Position numbers and translations under genes: made by a program
The notes under the pieces: model-generated
Database searches by the model: none
What the model was told of the DNA's origin: nothing
The model's input: only the letters and a program-made list of their open reading frames with translations
In this document: in pieces, positions 9,728 to 19,374 of the stretch
How positions within the stretch are numbered: position 1 is the stretch's first letter
Layout: each line of letters begins with the position of its first letter
Origin: Pseudomonas gregormendelii
GTDB lineage: Bacteria > Pseudomonadota > Gammaproteobacteria > Pseudomonadales > Pseudomonadaceae
NCBI RefSeq assembly: GCF_017114825.1
Contig: NZ_JADEVO010000008.1
Location: 90,949 to 154,948, forward strand
Direction: 5' to 3'
Length of the DNA: 64,000 nucleotides

Positions 9728-11398
9728 TCAGTGGCTGGACGCGCTGGCGGCACCCAGGCCGGTCTGGGCCCGGACAAACTGGTCGGCGTAGGCATCACGC
9801 TCTTTGCCGGCCCGCACGCTGCGGTCGAGTTTGGACACCACGACGATCACCAGGAACGCCAGCGGCATGGAGAACAGGGCAGGGTGGTCGTAGGGGAAGA
9901 TGGCGTGGGCATGGCCCAGCACGGTCACCCAAACGGCAGGCGACAGGATCACCAGTACCAAGGCGCAAATCAGACCGGCAAACCCGCCGATGATCGCGCC
10001 TTTGGTGGTCAGGTCTTTCCAGTACATGGCCATGATCAGCACCGGGAAGTTGGTCGACGCGGCGATGCCGAACGTCAGGCCCACCAGGAACGCGACGTTC
10101 ATCTTCTCGAACAGGATGCCCAGCAGGATTGCGATGATGCCAAGACCGACGGTGGCCATGCGGGTAACGCGCATTTCCTGTTTCTCGGTCGCCTTGCCTT
10201 TCTTGAAGACCGTGGCGTAAAGGTCGTGGGAGATCGCCGAAGCGCCGGCCAGTGCCAGGCCGGACACCACCGCCAGGATGGTGGCGAAGGCCACCGCCGA
10301 GAGGAAACCGAAGAACAGGTTACCGCCCACTGCCTTGGCCAGGTGCATGGCAACCATGTTGCCACCACCTATCAGGGTGCCGCCGACTTCGCCGTTGACG
10401 TAGTACTGCGGGTCGGTACCGATGATCACCATCGCGGCGAAACCCAGGGTGCAGACCACCAGGAAGAAGAAGCCAATGAAGCCGGTTGCGTAGAACACCG
10501 ACTTGCGCGCTTCCTTGGCATTGGGCACGGTGAAGAAGCGCATCAGAATGTGCGGCAGGCCAGCAATGCCAAACACCAGGCCAAGGGACATGGAGGCGGT
10601 GTTGATCGGGTCGGCGAGCATCGAGCCTGGGCCCATGATGTTCCAGCCGCTGGCATGTGCCTCGACCGCCCGGGTTGCCAGGGCTTCATAGCTGAACCCG
10701 AACTGCGACATGGCCATCACCGCCAGGGTCGTTCCGCCTGCGAGCAGCAACACGGCCTTGATGATCTGTACCCAAGTGGTGGCGATCATGCCGCCGAAGA
10801 TCACGTACACCAGCATCAATGCACCGACGATCACCACTGCAACCGGGTAGTCGAGACCGAACAGCAGCTTGATCAACTGACCGGCACCGACCATCTGCAC
10901 GATCAGGTAGCAGCACACCACGGTCAGCGAACCGAACGCGGCAAAAATCCGTACTTTGTTCTGGTCCAGCCGATAGGAAACAATGTCGGCGAAGGTGTAG
11001 CGCCCCAGGTTGCGCAAGCGCTCGGCCATCAGGAAAGTAATGATCGGCCAGCCGACAAAAAAGCCGATGGTGTAGATGAAGCCATCATAGCCCTTGGCAA
11101 ATACCAGGCTCGACAGCCCCAGCAGCGTGGCCGCGGACATGTAGTCGCCGGCAATCGCCAGGCCGTTCTGGAAGCCGGTGATGCCACCGCCTGCGGTATA
11201 GAAGTCAGAGGTGGATTTGGTCTGGCGTGCGGCCCACCAGGTGATCGCCAGCGTGCCCAGGACGAACACGAAGAACATGCCGATCGCATGCAGGTTCAGT
11301 GGCTGCTTTTCGGCGACGCCGGTCAGGGGCGCGGCCAGTGCCAGGCTCGCAGGCAAAAGGCCGGCAGCGGCAATCAGGAATTTACGCAGGATGCTCAT
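9728..11398 (-). CDS. actP: cation/acetate symporter ActP
   Basis: A 556-residue sodium:solute symporter (SLC5/SSS family) in the inner membrane that imports acetate or other short monocarboxylates. It has an N-terminal signal-like segment ([16 protein letters not shown]), then about 13 membrane helices with the SSS signatures [20 protein letters not shown] and [21 protein letters not shown]. The ATG at 11398 shares one base with the stop of the DUF485 gene (TGATG), the usual arrangement for the yjcH-actP pair; in-frame sequence upstream of it is inside that gene. The operon context widens the likely substrate to the acid used by the neighbouring CoA ligase. Confidence 0.92.
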   Translation of the reverse strand: MSILRKFLIAAAGLLPASLALAAPLTGVAEKQPLNLHAIGMFFVFVLGTLAITWWAARQTKSTSDFYTAGGGITGFQNGLAIAGDYMSAATLLGLSSLVFAKGYDGFIYTIGFFVGWPIITFLMAERLRNLGRYTFADIVSYRLDQNKVRIFAAFGSLTVVCCYLIVQMVGAGQLIKLLFGLDYPVAVVIVGALMLVYVIFGGMIATTWVQIIKAVLLLAGGTTLAVMAMSQFGFSYEALATRAVEAHASGWNIMGPGSMLADPINTASMSLGLVFGIAGLPHILMRFFTVPNAKEARKSVFYATGFIGFFFLVVCTLGFAAMVIIGTDPQYYVNGEVGGTLIGGGNMVAMHLAKAVGGNLFFGFLSAVAFATILAVVSGLALAGASAISHDLYATVFKKGKATEKQEMRVTRMATVGLGIIAILLGILFEKMNVAFLVGLTFGIAASTNFPVLIMAMYWKDLTTKGAIIGGFAGLICALVLVILSPAVWVTVLGHAHAIFPYDHPALFSMPLAFLVIVVVSKLDRSVRAGKERDAYADQFVRAQTGLGAASASSH

Positions 11399-11724
11399 CA
11401 CTTGCTCTCCTCGAGAATGGCTGCGCCCAGCGCGTCGAAGCGGGTGTTGGCGCGGTACACGTACCATCCCGTCAGCAACCAGGAAAACACGATGATCGCT
11501 GCGCCCACCGGCATGCCCAGGGTCATCATCCGGTGCTCGGCGAGCGGGGCGTGCAACCACTGTGGGAAGAACGCCACCACCGCCATGAACATGTAGTAGG
11601 TGCCCAGCACCGCTGCGCTGAGCGACCAGGCCAGGCGTGAACGGCTGCTGACCAGCTGCAGGAATTTCGGATTGCCGCGTATGCGTTCACAGCGCTGGGT
11701 ATCGGTTGAATGGATGTCGATCAT
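11398..11724 (-). CDS. DUF485 membrane protein (YjcH type)
   Basis: A 108-residue inner-membrane protein with two helices ([20 protein letters not shown] and [23 protein letters not shown]), the DUF485 pattern. It is almost always the upstream partner of ActP and here overlaps it by one base. Start at the ATG 11724 is favoured by GGTGGAG about 6 bases upstream; a GTG four codons earlier lies within that ribosome site. Confidence 0.87.
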   Translation of the reverse strand: MIDIHSTDTQRCERIRGNPKFLQLVSSRSRLAWSLSAAVLGTYYMFMAVVAFFPQWLHAPLAEHRMMTLGMPVGAAIIVFSWLLTGWYVYRANTRFDALGAAILEESK

Positions 11725-11790
11725 GGGAAGCTCCACCTTGTCTTGTTGTTATCGGAGTGAAAGGCCAAATTCGGCTTGCACGAGCCCGAA

Positions 11791-11813
11791 GCGGCAGGAA
11801 ATCGACCTGCCGC
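11791..11813 (-). other. stem-loop between acyl-CoA synthetase and DUF485 genes
   Basis: GCGGCAGG and CCTGCCGC form a perfect 8-bp stem with a 7-base loop in the 112-base gap. No T tract follows on the minus strand. Confidence 0.4.
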
Positions 11814-11836
11814 CTGAGGGGTAGTGCTGGTTCGGG

Positions 11837-13459
11837 TTAGAGTGCCTTGGCCCTGTCGCGCAGGACGTACTTCTGGACCTTCCCGGTCGAGGTCTTGGGC
11901 AGCAGGGTGAAGATCACCGTGCGCGGGACTTTGAAACCGGCGAGGTGTTCGCGGCAGAAACTGATGATGTCGGCCTCGCGGACATCCTGGTAATCGGCCT
12001 TGAGCGTGATGAAGGCGCAGGGGGTCTCGCCCCATTTCTCATCAGGACGTGCAACGACTGCGGCTTCCATCACACCCGGATGGCGATACAGCACGCCTTC
12101 CAGTTCGATGGTGGAAATGTTCTCGCCACCGGAAATAATGATGTCCTTGAGCCTGTCCTTGATCTCGACGTAGCCGTCGGGATGACACACCGCCAGGTCG
12201 CCGGTGTGAAACCATCCACCTTCAAATGCCTCGGCGGTGGCCGTCGGGTTTTTCAGGTAACCCTTCATCACGGTGTTGCCGCGCATGAACACCTCGCCGA
12301 TGGTCTGGCCGTCGCGCGGCGTCGGTTCGAGCGTTTTCGAGTCGCCGACCATGACCCCTTCCAGCGTCGGATAGCGCACGCCTTGGCGGGATTTGATCTG
12401 CGCCCGTTCTTCCAGAGGCAGCTCATCCCATTCGGCGTGCCAGGCGCAGAGTGTTACCGGGCCGTAGGTTTCGGTCAGGCCGTAGACGTGAGTGACCTTG
12501 ATGCCCATCTGTTCAACGGCACCGATGACCTTGGCCGGCGGTGCCGCGCCGGCGACCATCGCGTTGACCGGATGATCGATCGCGGCCTTGGCCGACTCTG
12601 GCATGTTCACCAGTGCGTTGAGCACGATCGGCGCACCGCACAGGTGAGTGACCTGATGTTCGCGGATCAGCGTAAGGATTCGTTGCGGGTCGACCCGACG
12701 CAGGAACACGTGCACCCCGGCCAGGGCGGTGATGGTCCAGGGGTAACACCAGCCGTTGCAATGGAACATCGGCAGGGTCCAGAGGTACACCGGGTGATTG
12801 CCCATCGCCCAGGTCATCTGGTTGCCCAAGGCGTTGAGATAGGCACCGCGATGGTGGTAGACCACCCCCTTGGGGTTGCCGGTGGTGCCGGAGGTGTAGT
12901 TCAGCGAGATCGCTTGCCACTCACTGACGGGCCATTTCCAGTCGAACGCCGGATCGCCTTCGGCCAGCAGCGCCTCGTAGTCCAGCTCGCTGACGGCCTG
13001 GCCCTCGCCGTATTCCGGGTCGTTGACGTCGATGACCAGCGGCGGATGGTCGAGCATGCCGATGGCGGCGTGGATCACGTCATGGAATTCCCGGTCGGTG
13101 ATCAGCACTTTCGCTTCACCATGCTGGAGCATGAACGCGATGGCTTCGGCGTCCAGGCGCACGTTGAGGGGGTTGAGCACCGCACCGATCATCGGCACCC
13201 CGAAGTGCACTTCAAGCATCTCGGGGATGTTTGGCAGCATCACCGCCACCGTGTCGTCCTTGCCGATGCCGCGCCCGGCCAATGCCGACGCCAGGCGCCG
13301 GCAGCGGGTGTAGGTCTGCGCCCAGGTGCGGCGGATCGACCCGTGGATCACGGCAGGGTAGTGGGGATAGACGTTGGCAGTACGCTCGAGGAAGCTGAGC
13401 GGAGACAAAGCGATGTGATTGACCGCCGAAGGGCCTAGCCCTTGTTCATAGATCGACAT
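11837..13459 (-). CDS. AMP-forming acyl-CoA synthetase
   Basis: A 540-residue adenylate-forming ligase that activates a carboxylic acid with ATP and CoA. The ATP loop is YTSGTTGNPKG, the A5 region YGLTETYGP, the A7 hinge GDLAVCHPDGYVEIKDRLKD, and the catalytic lysine is in TSTGKVQKYVLR near the C terminus, so it should be active. The PMFHCNGWCYPW segment is typical of medium-chain (AlkK-like) and DMSP-type ligases. First gene of the minus-strand operon with ActP, acyl-CoA dehydrogenase and OprD, divergent from a histidine kinase. The substrate cannot be fixed from sequence. Confidence 0.88.
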   Translation of the reverse strand: MSIYEQGLGPSAVNHIALSPLSFLERTANVYPHYPAVIHGSIRRTWAQTYTRCRRLASALAGRGIGKDDTVAVMLPNIPEMLEVHFGVPMIGAVLNPLNVRLDAEAIAFMLQHGEAKVLITDREFHDVIHAAIGMLDHPPLVIDVNDPEYGEGQAVSELDYEALLAEGDPAFDWKWPVSEWQAISLNYTSGTTGNPKGVVYHHRGAYLNALGNQMTWAMGNHPVYLWTLPMFHCNGWCYPWTITALAGVHVFLRRVDPQRILTLIREHQVTHLCGAPIVLNALVNMPESAKAAIDHPVNAMVAGAAPPAKVIGAVEQMGIKVTHVYGLTETYGPVTLCAWHAEWDELPLEERAQIKSRQGVRYPTLEGVMVGDSKTLEPTPRDGQTIGEVFMRGNTVMKGYLKNPTATAEAFEGGWFHTGDLAVCHPDGYVEIKDRLKDIIISGGENISTIELEGVLYRHPGVMEAAVVARPDEKWGETPCAFITLKADYQDVREADIISFCREHLAGFKVPRTVIFTLLPKTSTGKVQKYVLRDRAKAL

Positions 13460-13588
13460 GTTCGGATACTCGGTGGCTGATTGTTAGCTCTACAGATGGC
13501 TCGTCGGCGTCGCCGCCGCGTGCATCTTTTATGTCTGGTTTGCTTTATATAACATTCAGCCATCGATATGGAAGTACAACCTATAGCG

Positions 13589-13606
13589 TATAGTATATGT
13601 ACTATA
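13589..13606. promoter_or_regulatory. AT-rich palindrome in the divergent promoter region
   Basis: TATAGTA-TATG-TACTATA, perfect 7-base arms with a 4-base spacer, set in a strikingly AT-rich stretch (about 13535-13620) between the acyl-CoA synthetase operon and the sensor kinase. It is a candidate operator for the FixJ-type regulator encoded nearby, or part of overlapping promoters. Confidence 0.45.
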
Positions 13607-13626
13607 TTATATTCATCCTGCTCTAA

Positions 13627-15966
13627 ATGAATGCCGCCGAGCCGCCAGTGCCGGTATATCCTTGGACGCCACCCCGATGCGGACCCGCGATGACCCCGAC
13701 TCCTGTTCGACTGCACAGCTGGTTGCGCCTGCAACGCGAGGGCGTGCCGATGGCCGCCCGCGCCGACGCCTTGTGTCGGGCCTTGCAAGACTGTCCCGAA
13801 GTGCGGCGTGCGGTGTACCTGAGCTGGCAACCGCTGGCCGGCATTTACAGCCATGAGGGCGGCGCCCAGCATTTCCCGCCGGGGCAGGGCGATCCGGTGC
13901 TGGCCAGTGACCGGCTGCTGTTCGAGGCCTTGACGGCTGCCGGGCGCCTGGACCTGGCGCAAGTGCGCCGGCTCGATTGCTGGTTGGCCGGTCGCCTGCG
14001 CCGCGCTGCCATCAGCCACGGCCAGGTGTTCGACCTGGGGTTACAGCCGGGGCAGGCCGGGTTGCTGCTGGTGGAAGTCTGCGAAGGGGTGAGTTTTGAC
14101 TGGCTGGGTTGGGTTCGCGACTTGCTGACGACCCTGCTCAGTAGCGTCAACGGCATGTTGCGTGGCTCGCCGCTATTGGGGCACGACCCACAACCGGGCC
14201 TGCTGCTTGATGCCCAGGGACGTCCGCAGGAATTTAATGCGGCGCTGCTGGCCCTGCTGGCGGAAAAACCCCTGACCGACGTGCTGGGTTTTCTGCCGGT
14301 CAACCATCGGGTGCTGGTGCGCGCCTGTCTCGACCAGCAGCGCGCCATCGAAGGCGTCGAAGCCCAGTTCGAGGACCAGGTGCTGATCTGGACCTTCATT
14401 CCAGACCCTCAGGACAACCGCGTGCTCGCCCGTTGTCGCGACGCCACCGTGCAGGTGCTGGCTGAGCGAGAGGCCGCCACGGCGCGCCGCCTGTACCGGC
14501 TGATCATCGAGAACACCACCGACCTGATTTCCCGGCACTCCCCGGACGGACGCTTTCTGGATGCCTCGCCCGCGTCCTGGACTCTGCTTGGCTACTGGCC
14601 CGAAGAACTGCGCGGGCAAATGGCCCAGGGCCTGTTCCACGGCCAGGACCTGGCGAGCCTGGTGCAAAGGGCGCGTGACGCGCTGGAGCAGGACGGTTAT
14701 CACACCATGACCTTTCGCATTCGTCATCGAGACGGCCACTACCTGTGGTTCGAAACCGCGAGCCGGGCCATCCGCGAGACCTACACCGGCACCGTCGTCG
14801 AAGTGGTCAGCGTCTCCCGTGACATCACCGCCCGGGTCCAGGCCGAAGAAAACAATCGCCGCCTGGCCGAAGTGGTCGAAGCCAATACTGACCCGGTGCT
14901 GTTCATCGACCCCGACGGGCACGTCACCTACCTCAATCCCGCTGCGCGTCGAATCCTGGGCATCAACCCGCCACAACCGATGCCGTCCATGGAGGACCTG
15001 TTTGCCAGCGCCGACCTGCTGCGCGTGCAACGCCAGGGCTGGGCCGCTGCCGAGCGTGATGGGGTGTGGAGCACCGATGCCCGGCTGCTGCCGCCGGCTG
15101 GGGGCGCAGGTGTTCCGGTATCCCTGGTGTTGCTGGCCCACCGCGCGGCGGGGGGGGAGCGTTATTACTCGCTGGTGGCGCGGGACATGACCGAACGCGA
15201 ACTGCGCGAGACCCAGCAGCGCCGCCACCAGGACGAACTGGCGCACACGGCGCGGCTGGTCACCCTGGGAGAACTGGCCTCAGGCATCGCCCATGAAATC
15301 AACCAGCCACTGGCCGCGGTGGTCAACTATGCCAACGCCAGCCAACGTTACCTGCAGTCCCTGGGCTCCAATCCCCAGGCTGCCGAACGCGTCGCCCAGG
15401 GGCTGGAGCGCATCACCCACCACGCCACCCATGCCTCCGAGGTGATCCGTCGCCTGCGGGCCTTCCTGCGCAAGGGCCAGCGCCGCATGCAAGCCCTGGA
15501 CATCGCCGATGTCGCCCGCGAGGCGATGCGCTTGTGCGCTTGGGAAGCGAGCAATTGCCAAGTGACAATCGAGGATCGGCTGCCGGATAATCTGCCGCCA
15601 ATTTATGCCGACCGCGTATTGCTCGAACAGGTCCTGCTCAACATTCTGCGCAATGCCATCGATGCCAATCGCGAACAACATCCCGGCCAGCCTTCGCTGA
15701 TCGTCATGGCCGCGGGACTGTGCGGCAGTGCGACCGTGGAATTCAGTGTGCAGGACCAGGGCCCGGGGGTGAGCGAGGCACAACTTGAGCAGATATTCAC
15801 GCCGTTCTATACCAGCAAGGCCGATGGCCTGGGTCTGGGCCTGTCCATGAGCCGCAGCATCATCGAAGGCTTCGGTGGGGCGCTGCAGGCCAGGCGCCAA
15901 CCCCGCGGGCTGCTGATGATGTGCCGCTTGCCGCTTGCCGGCCCGACCAAACAACAACAGGAATAA
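13627..15966 (+). CDS. PAS-domain sensor histidine kinase (FixL/DctS type)
   Basis: A 779-residue kinase without clear membrane helices, so probably cytoplasmic. Order: an N-terminal unassigned domain (1-280), PAS1 (LYRLIIENTTDLISRHSPDGRF, about 290-400) with a PAC segment, PAS2 (EVVEANTDPVLFIDPDGHV), then the dimerisation helix with His556 in GIAHEINQPLAAVVNYANAS and the ATPase domain (NILRNAIDAN, GPGVSE, GLGLGLSMSRSIIEGFGG). Start is uncertain: the ATG at 13627 lacks a ribosome site and another ATG lies at 13690. The cognate regulator follows after 4 bases. Divergent placement suggests control of the acyl-CoA synthetase/ActP operon. Confidence 0.85.
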   Translation: MNAAEPPVPVYPWTPPRCGPAMTPTPVRLHSWLRLQREGVPMAARADALCRALQDCPEVRRAVYLSWQPLAGIYSHEGGAQHFPPGQGDPVLASDRLLFEALTAAGRLDLAQVRRLDCWLAGRLRRAAISHGQVFDLGLQPGQAGLLLVEVCEGVSFDWLGWVRDLLTTLLSSVNGMLRGSPLLGHDPQPGLLLDAQGRPQEFNAALLALLAEKPLTDVLGFLPVNHRVLVRACLDQQRAIEGVEAQFEDQVLIWTFIPDPQDNRVLARCRDATVQVLAEREAATARRLYRLIIENTTDLISRHSPDGRFLDASPASWTLLGYWPEELRGQMAQGLFHGQDLASLVQRARDALEQDGYHTMTFRIRHRDGHYLWFETASRAIRETYTGTVVEVVSVSRDITARVQAEENNRRLAEVVEANTDPVLFIDPDGHVTYLNPAARRILGINPPQPMPSMEDLFASADLLRVQRQGWAAAERDGVWSTDARLLPPAGGAGVPVSLVLLAHRAAGGERYYSLVARDMTERELRETQQRRHQDELAHTARLVTLGELASGIAHEINQPLAAVVNYANASQRYLQSLGSNPQAAERVAQGLERITHHATHASEVIRRLRAFLRKGQRRMQALDIADVAREAMRLCAWEASNCQVTIEDRLPDNLPPIYADRVLLEQVLLNILRNAIDANREQHPGQPSLIVMAAGLCGSATVEFSVQDQGPGVSEAQLEQIFTPFYTSKADGLGLGLSMSRSIIEGFGGALQARRQPRGLLMMCRLPLAGPTKQQQE

Positions 15967-15970
15967 CGCA

Positions 15971-16606
15971 ATGGCAGCTGTGATGGAGCACGTGGTGTAC
16001 GTGGTCGACGATGACCAGGGGATGCTTGATTCCACGGTGTGGCTACTCGAATCCGTTGGCCTCAAGGCCCTGGCATTTACCAGCGGGGTTGCCTTTCTTG
16101 ACGCCTGCGATGCCAGCCTCGACGCCTGCGTGCTGCTTGACGTGCGCATGCCGGGGATGGGCGGCCTGAACGTACAGGAAGAAATGCGCACCCGTGGCCT
16201 GAACCTGCCCGTAATCTTTGTCAGCGGCCACGCCGATGTGCCGATCGTGGTGCGCGCCTTCAAGGCTGGTGCGCACGATTTCATCGAGAAACCCTACAAC
16301 GAGCAGTTATTGCTGGACAGCGTGCAACAAGCGCTCAGCAACAGCGCCGTTAATCGTTCTGGCGTCCAGGGCCATGAAGCCCTCAAGGCGCGACTGCTCA
16401 CGCTCACCCCACGCGAGCGCGACGTGCTGGTGCCGCTGGTGCAAGGCTATACCACCCGGGAAATAGCCGAGCAGCTGGGGGTCAGCGCCAAGACCGTCGA
16501 CCTCTACCGATCCCGCGTGATGAAACGCATGCAAGCCACTACCTTGCCCGACCTGGTCGGCATGGCCATCGCGGCCGGGTTGGTCGATCCGCTGAAACTA
16601 CGCTGA
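15971..16606 (+). CDS. FixJ/LuxR-type response regulator
   Basis: A 211-residue regulator: receiver domain with acidic pocket VVDDDQ, phosphoacceptor Asp57 in LLDVRMPGMGG and Lys in IEKPYNE, then a LuxR helix-turn-helix (LTPRERDVLVPLVQGYTTREIAEQLGVSAKTVDLYRSRVMKRM). It starts 4 bases after the kinase stop and is certainly its partner. Targets are probably the divergent uptake/activation operon; the palindrome at 13589-13606 is a possible site. Confidence 0.9.
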   Translation: MAAVMEHVVYVVDDDQGMLDSTVWLLESVGLKALAFTSGVAFLDACDASLDACVLLDVRMPGMGGLNVQEEMRTRGLNLPVIFVSGHADVPIVVRAFKAGAHDFIEKPYNEQLLLDSVQQALSNSAVNRSGVQGHEALKARLLTLTPRERDVLVPLVQGYTTREIAEQLGVSAKTVDLYRSRVMKRMQATTLPDLVGMAIAAGLVDPLKLR

Positions 16607-16674
16607 CCTCTCACACCGCCCACTGTGGGTCTATGCTGAGCGAACCACTTTCGCCACCTGCATGGAGCCCGTCA

Positions 16675-17775
16675 ATGGTGCCCACCCCGATAAACGAGAA
16701 GGCGCTGACCCGCACCCTGCTCGACGTGCTGATTCGAGCAGGGCTGATTACCGTCCTGGTGCTGTTCTGCTTCGAGATCTTCAGGCCGTTCCGCGACCTG
16801 ATGCTGTGGTCGCTGATCCTGGCGATCACTCTCTACCCGCTGCAGACGCGGTTGATGAGGCGAGGCGGACACAAGCCGGGGCACGTCGCGACCCTGCTCG
16901 TGCTGGCCGCGATCGTGATCCTAATGGTGCCGATCTACCTGTTGGGCACCTCCATTGCCGACTCAGTCGAGCGAGCGATGGTGCTGGTCAAGGGCGGCGC
17001 CTTCCATGTGCCGCCGCCGAATGCCGCGGTGGCCGACTGGCCGCTGGTCGGCAAGCCGCTGACGGAACTCTGGCTGCAGGCCTCCACCAACCTGCCTGAC
17101 CTGACCGCCAAATACCTGCCGCAGATCAAGCATTTCAGCCTCGGTTTATTAAGCAAGCTGGCCGGGGTCGGCATGGGTTTCCTGATGTTCATTTTCGCCC
17201 TGATCATCGCCGGAGTTTTCATGGCCTACGGCGAAGGCGGCAGCCGCAGCGCGGTGCAGATCGCCGCGCGGGTTAGCGGCCCTGCCAAGGGCCCGAAAAT
17301 CGCCGAGCTGTGCACGGCGACGATTCGTGCAGTGGCCCTCGGCGTGGTGGGCATCGCTTTTATCCAGATGCTGCTGGTGGGGTTGGGTTTTGTCTTCAAG
17401 GGCGTGCCCGGTGCCGGCCTGCTGGCGCTGGCGGTATTGCTGCTGGGCATCATGCAGCTGCCGGTGACCCTGATCACGCTGCCGGTGATTGCCTTTGTGC
17501 TCACCACCGAGGGCGCGAGCACCGGGACGATCATCTTTTCCATCTACGTGTTCGTCGCCGGATTGGTAGACAACGTGCTCAAGCCTTTGCTGCTGGGGCG
17601 CGGCGTCGATGTACCGATGCCGGTGATCCTGATCGGCGCCCTGGGCGGCATGGTGTCCAACGGGATCATCGGGTTGTTCGTTGGGCCGGTAGTGCTGGCA
17701 GTGGGGTATCAACTGTTCTGGCAGTGGGTGCAGGACCGACCGGAACCAGAGCCGCAACAGGGGCCGCTGCCCTGA
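16675..17775 (+). CDS. AI-2E family transporter (UPF0118 permease)
   Basis: A 366-residue polytopic inner-membrane protein of the AI-2E/PerM family. It has helices near residues 18-65 (LITVLVLFCFEIF, LMLWSLILAITLYPLQTRLM), a soluble loop, and the C-terminal family helices (LGVVGIAFIQMLLVGLGFVFKGVPGAGLLALAV, with DNVLKPLLLGRGVDVPMPVILIGALGGM). GGAG 7 bases before the ATG at 16675 decides the start over an earlier ATG at 16633. Family members export or exchange varied small solutes; AI-2 transport itself should not be assumed. Confidence 0.85.
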   Translation: MVPTPINEKALTRTLLDVLIRAGLITVLVLFCFEIFRPFRDLMLWSLILAITLYPLQTRLMRRGGHKPGHVATLLVLAAIVILMVPIYLLGTSIADSVERAMVLVKGGAFHVPPPNAAVADWPLVGKPLTELWLQASTNLPDLTAKYLPQIKHFSLGLLSKLAGVGMGFLMFIFALIIAGVFMAYGEGGSRSAVQIAARVSGPAKGPKIAELCTATIRAVALGVVGIAFIQMLLVGLGFVFKGVPGAGLLALAVLLLGIMQLPVTLITLPVIAFVLTTEGASTGTIIFSIYVFVAGLVDNVLKPLLLGRGVDVPMPVILIGALGGMVSNGIIGLFVGPVVLAVGYQLFWQWVQDRPEPEPQQGPLP

Positions 17776-17858
17776 GGCCGTACATTCTTTAAACCTTCTG
17801 ATGACGCGAAGTGTCGATAACTGCAGAGCCCACACTTCGCCCATCCGAGGGGACGCCA

Positions 17859-18572
17859 ATGATCGGTGTTGTCATACCCGCCCACAACGAAGAACAACAC
17901 ATCAGCGCTTGCCTGGCGTCCATCCTTGTGGCGGCACGCCACCCGCAGTTGCAGGGGCGCGAAGTCAGCATCCTGGTGGTGCTGGACGACTGTTCGGATG
18001 CCACCGGCACGCGGGTGCGCGCCATGGACGTGCCGACACTCGATGTCTGTTTCAGGAACGTCGGCAAGGCGCGGGCTACAGGGGCCGAGGTACTGCTGGA
18101 GGCGGGTGTGCAATGGCTGGCGTTCACGGATGCCGATACGGTTGTACCGGCCGACTGGATCGCCCGCCAACTCGACTGCATGGCTGACGCCGTGTGCGGC
18201 ACGGTTGAAGTGGACAATTGGGATGAGCACGGGGAGGGCGTTCGCAGCCGCTACCTGGAGCGCTATCAGTTCATCGAGAATCACCGGCATATCCACGGCG
18301 CGAACCTGGGGCTGAGCGCTGCGGCTTATAAAAACGCCGGCGGCTTTCAACACCTGGCTGCCCATGAAGACATACACCTGGTGGCCGACCTTGAGCGCAT
18401 CCGTGCGCGTATCGTCTGGACCGCGTCCAACCCGGTGGTGACCAGCGCACGCAAGGATTACAAATGCACCGGCGGTTTTGGCGAGTACCTGACATCGCTA
18501 GGCCAAGCCCTGGGTGCGGCGGCCTGCAACCACCCGCCAGCATCTATGCGCTGCCCTGAAATGGATGCGTAA
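17859..18572 (+). CDS. GT2-family glycosyltransferase
   Basis: A 237-residue GT-A glycosyltransferase: starts IGVVIPAHNEEQHISACLASIL, has the nucleotide-sugar acidic motifs VLDDCSDATG and FTDADTVVPADWI, and an ANLGLSAAAYKNAGGF acceptor-side motif. GAGGGG precedes the ATG at 17859. No membrane helices. It is short, and the acceptor is unknown. It converges with the next gene with only 5 bases between stops. Confidence 0.8.
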   Translation: MIGVVIPAHNEEQHISACLASILVAARHPQLQGREVSILVVLDDCSDATGTRVRAMDVPTLDVCFRNVGKARATGAEVLLEAGVQWLAFTDADTVVPADWIARQLDCMADAVCGTVEVDNWDEHGEGVRSRYLERYQFIENHRHIHGANLGLSAAAYKNAGGFQHLAAHEDIHLVADLERIRARIVWTASNPVVTSARKDYKCTGGFGEYLTSLGQALGAAACNHPPASMRCPEMDA

Positions 18573-18577
18573 ACGCC

Positions 18578-19039
18578 TCAGTGACACGCGTCGCTGACGG
18601 CTTTCGCGGCGCGGCGCAACTCCTGTTTGACGTCCACCGGGATTCGCTGGCGCACCAGCCGCTGCTCAAGGAACGCCTGGTCACCCCCTGTCCCCACTTG
18701 CGCGTCGATGGCTGCCCCCTTGGCCTCCAGGGCTGCCGCGTGCGCGTCGATCACGGCATCGACCTCGGCATCATTACGGGCTGCATCCAGTCGCTCGATC
18801 AGTGCCGCCACTTCATCGGCTTCAGCCTTGGCATAAGCCTCGACGGTCATGCCGGAGGCGAGCGCCCGCGCGCGGATCTCAAGGTTCTTCATGGTCTGCT
18901 TGGCGTCTTCGCACAGTGCCGCTTGCTTGCGGCTGTCGGCGACTTGCCAATGAATCAATTGAAAGGTCAGGACGCCGACCATGGCAAGCGCCAGGCCACT
19001 GAGCAGCAACGCGATCTTGAAGTTGTGGTGTGCCGTCAT
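18578..19039 (-). CDS. hypothetical membrane-anchored coiled-coil protein
   Basis: A 153-residue protein with one N-terminal helix (IALLLSGLALAMVGVLTFQLIHW, residues about 9-31) and a charged, Ala-rich helical body (AEADEVAALIERLDAARNDAEVDAV) that probably faces the periplasm. I do not recognise a family. It stands alone, convergent with the glycosyltransferase. Confidence 0.6.
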   Translation of the reverse strand: MTAHHNFKIALLLSGLALAMVGVLTFQLIHWQVADSRKQAALCEDAKQTMKNLEIRARALASGMTVEAYAKAEADEVAALIERLDAARNDAEVDAVIDAHAAALEAKGAAIDAQVGTGGDQAFLEQRLVRQRIPVDVKQELRRAAKAVSDACH

Positions 19040-19374
19040 GGCTCGTCCATGGTGGGGTCTTTAGCGGGCGCTGCAAATAGATTAGAGGGGCGATTGAAAG
19101 TTTGCATTGAGTTAAGCAACTACCGACGACTGACAGCCATCGAGTGGATATTTGCCGCCGGTCGCCAGCCATCAATCTTTATCAAATTATCCCACGTGCA
19201 ATTGCTTCAGATATCTGTGGGCGGCGCATTCGGTGAGTCACCGGATGAGTCAACTCAGCTCGCCACAGCTGGTGCCCTTTCTTTCGAGCAGGAAGCGCTG
19301 CGCAGCTCAAAACAGTTGCTACCGGTCGCCTCCCGGGCGCCCAATAAGCGGGCCAACCATCGATAGGAGTTTTT
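19040..19374. other. intergenic stretch without recognised features
   Basis: 335 bases between the hypothetical membrane protein and the ZIP transporter. I see no convincing gene, repeat or terminator; it should hold the promoters of both divergent genes. An AGGAG site at its right end belongs to the ZIP gene. Confidence 0.5.
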
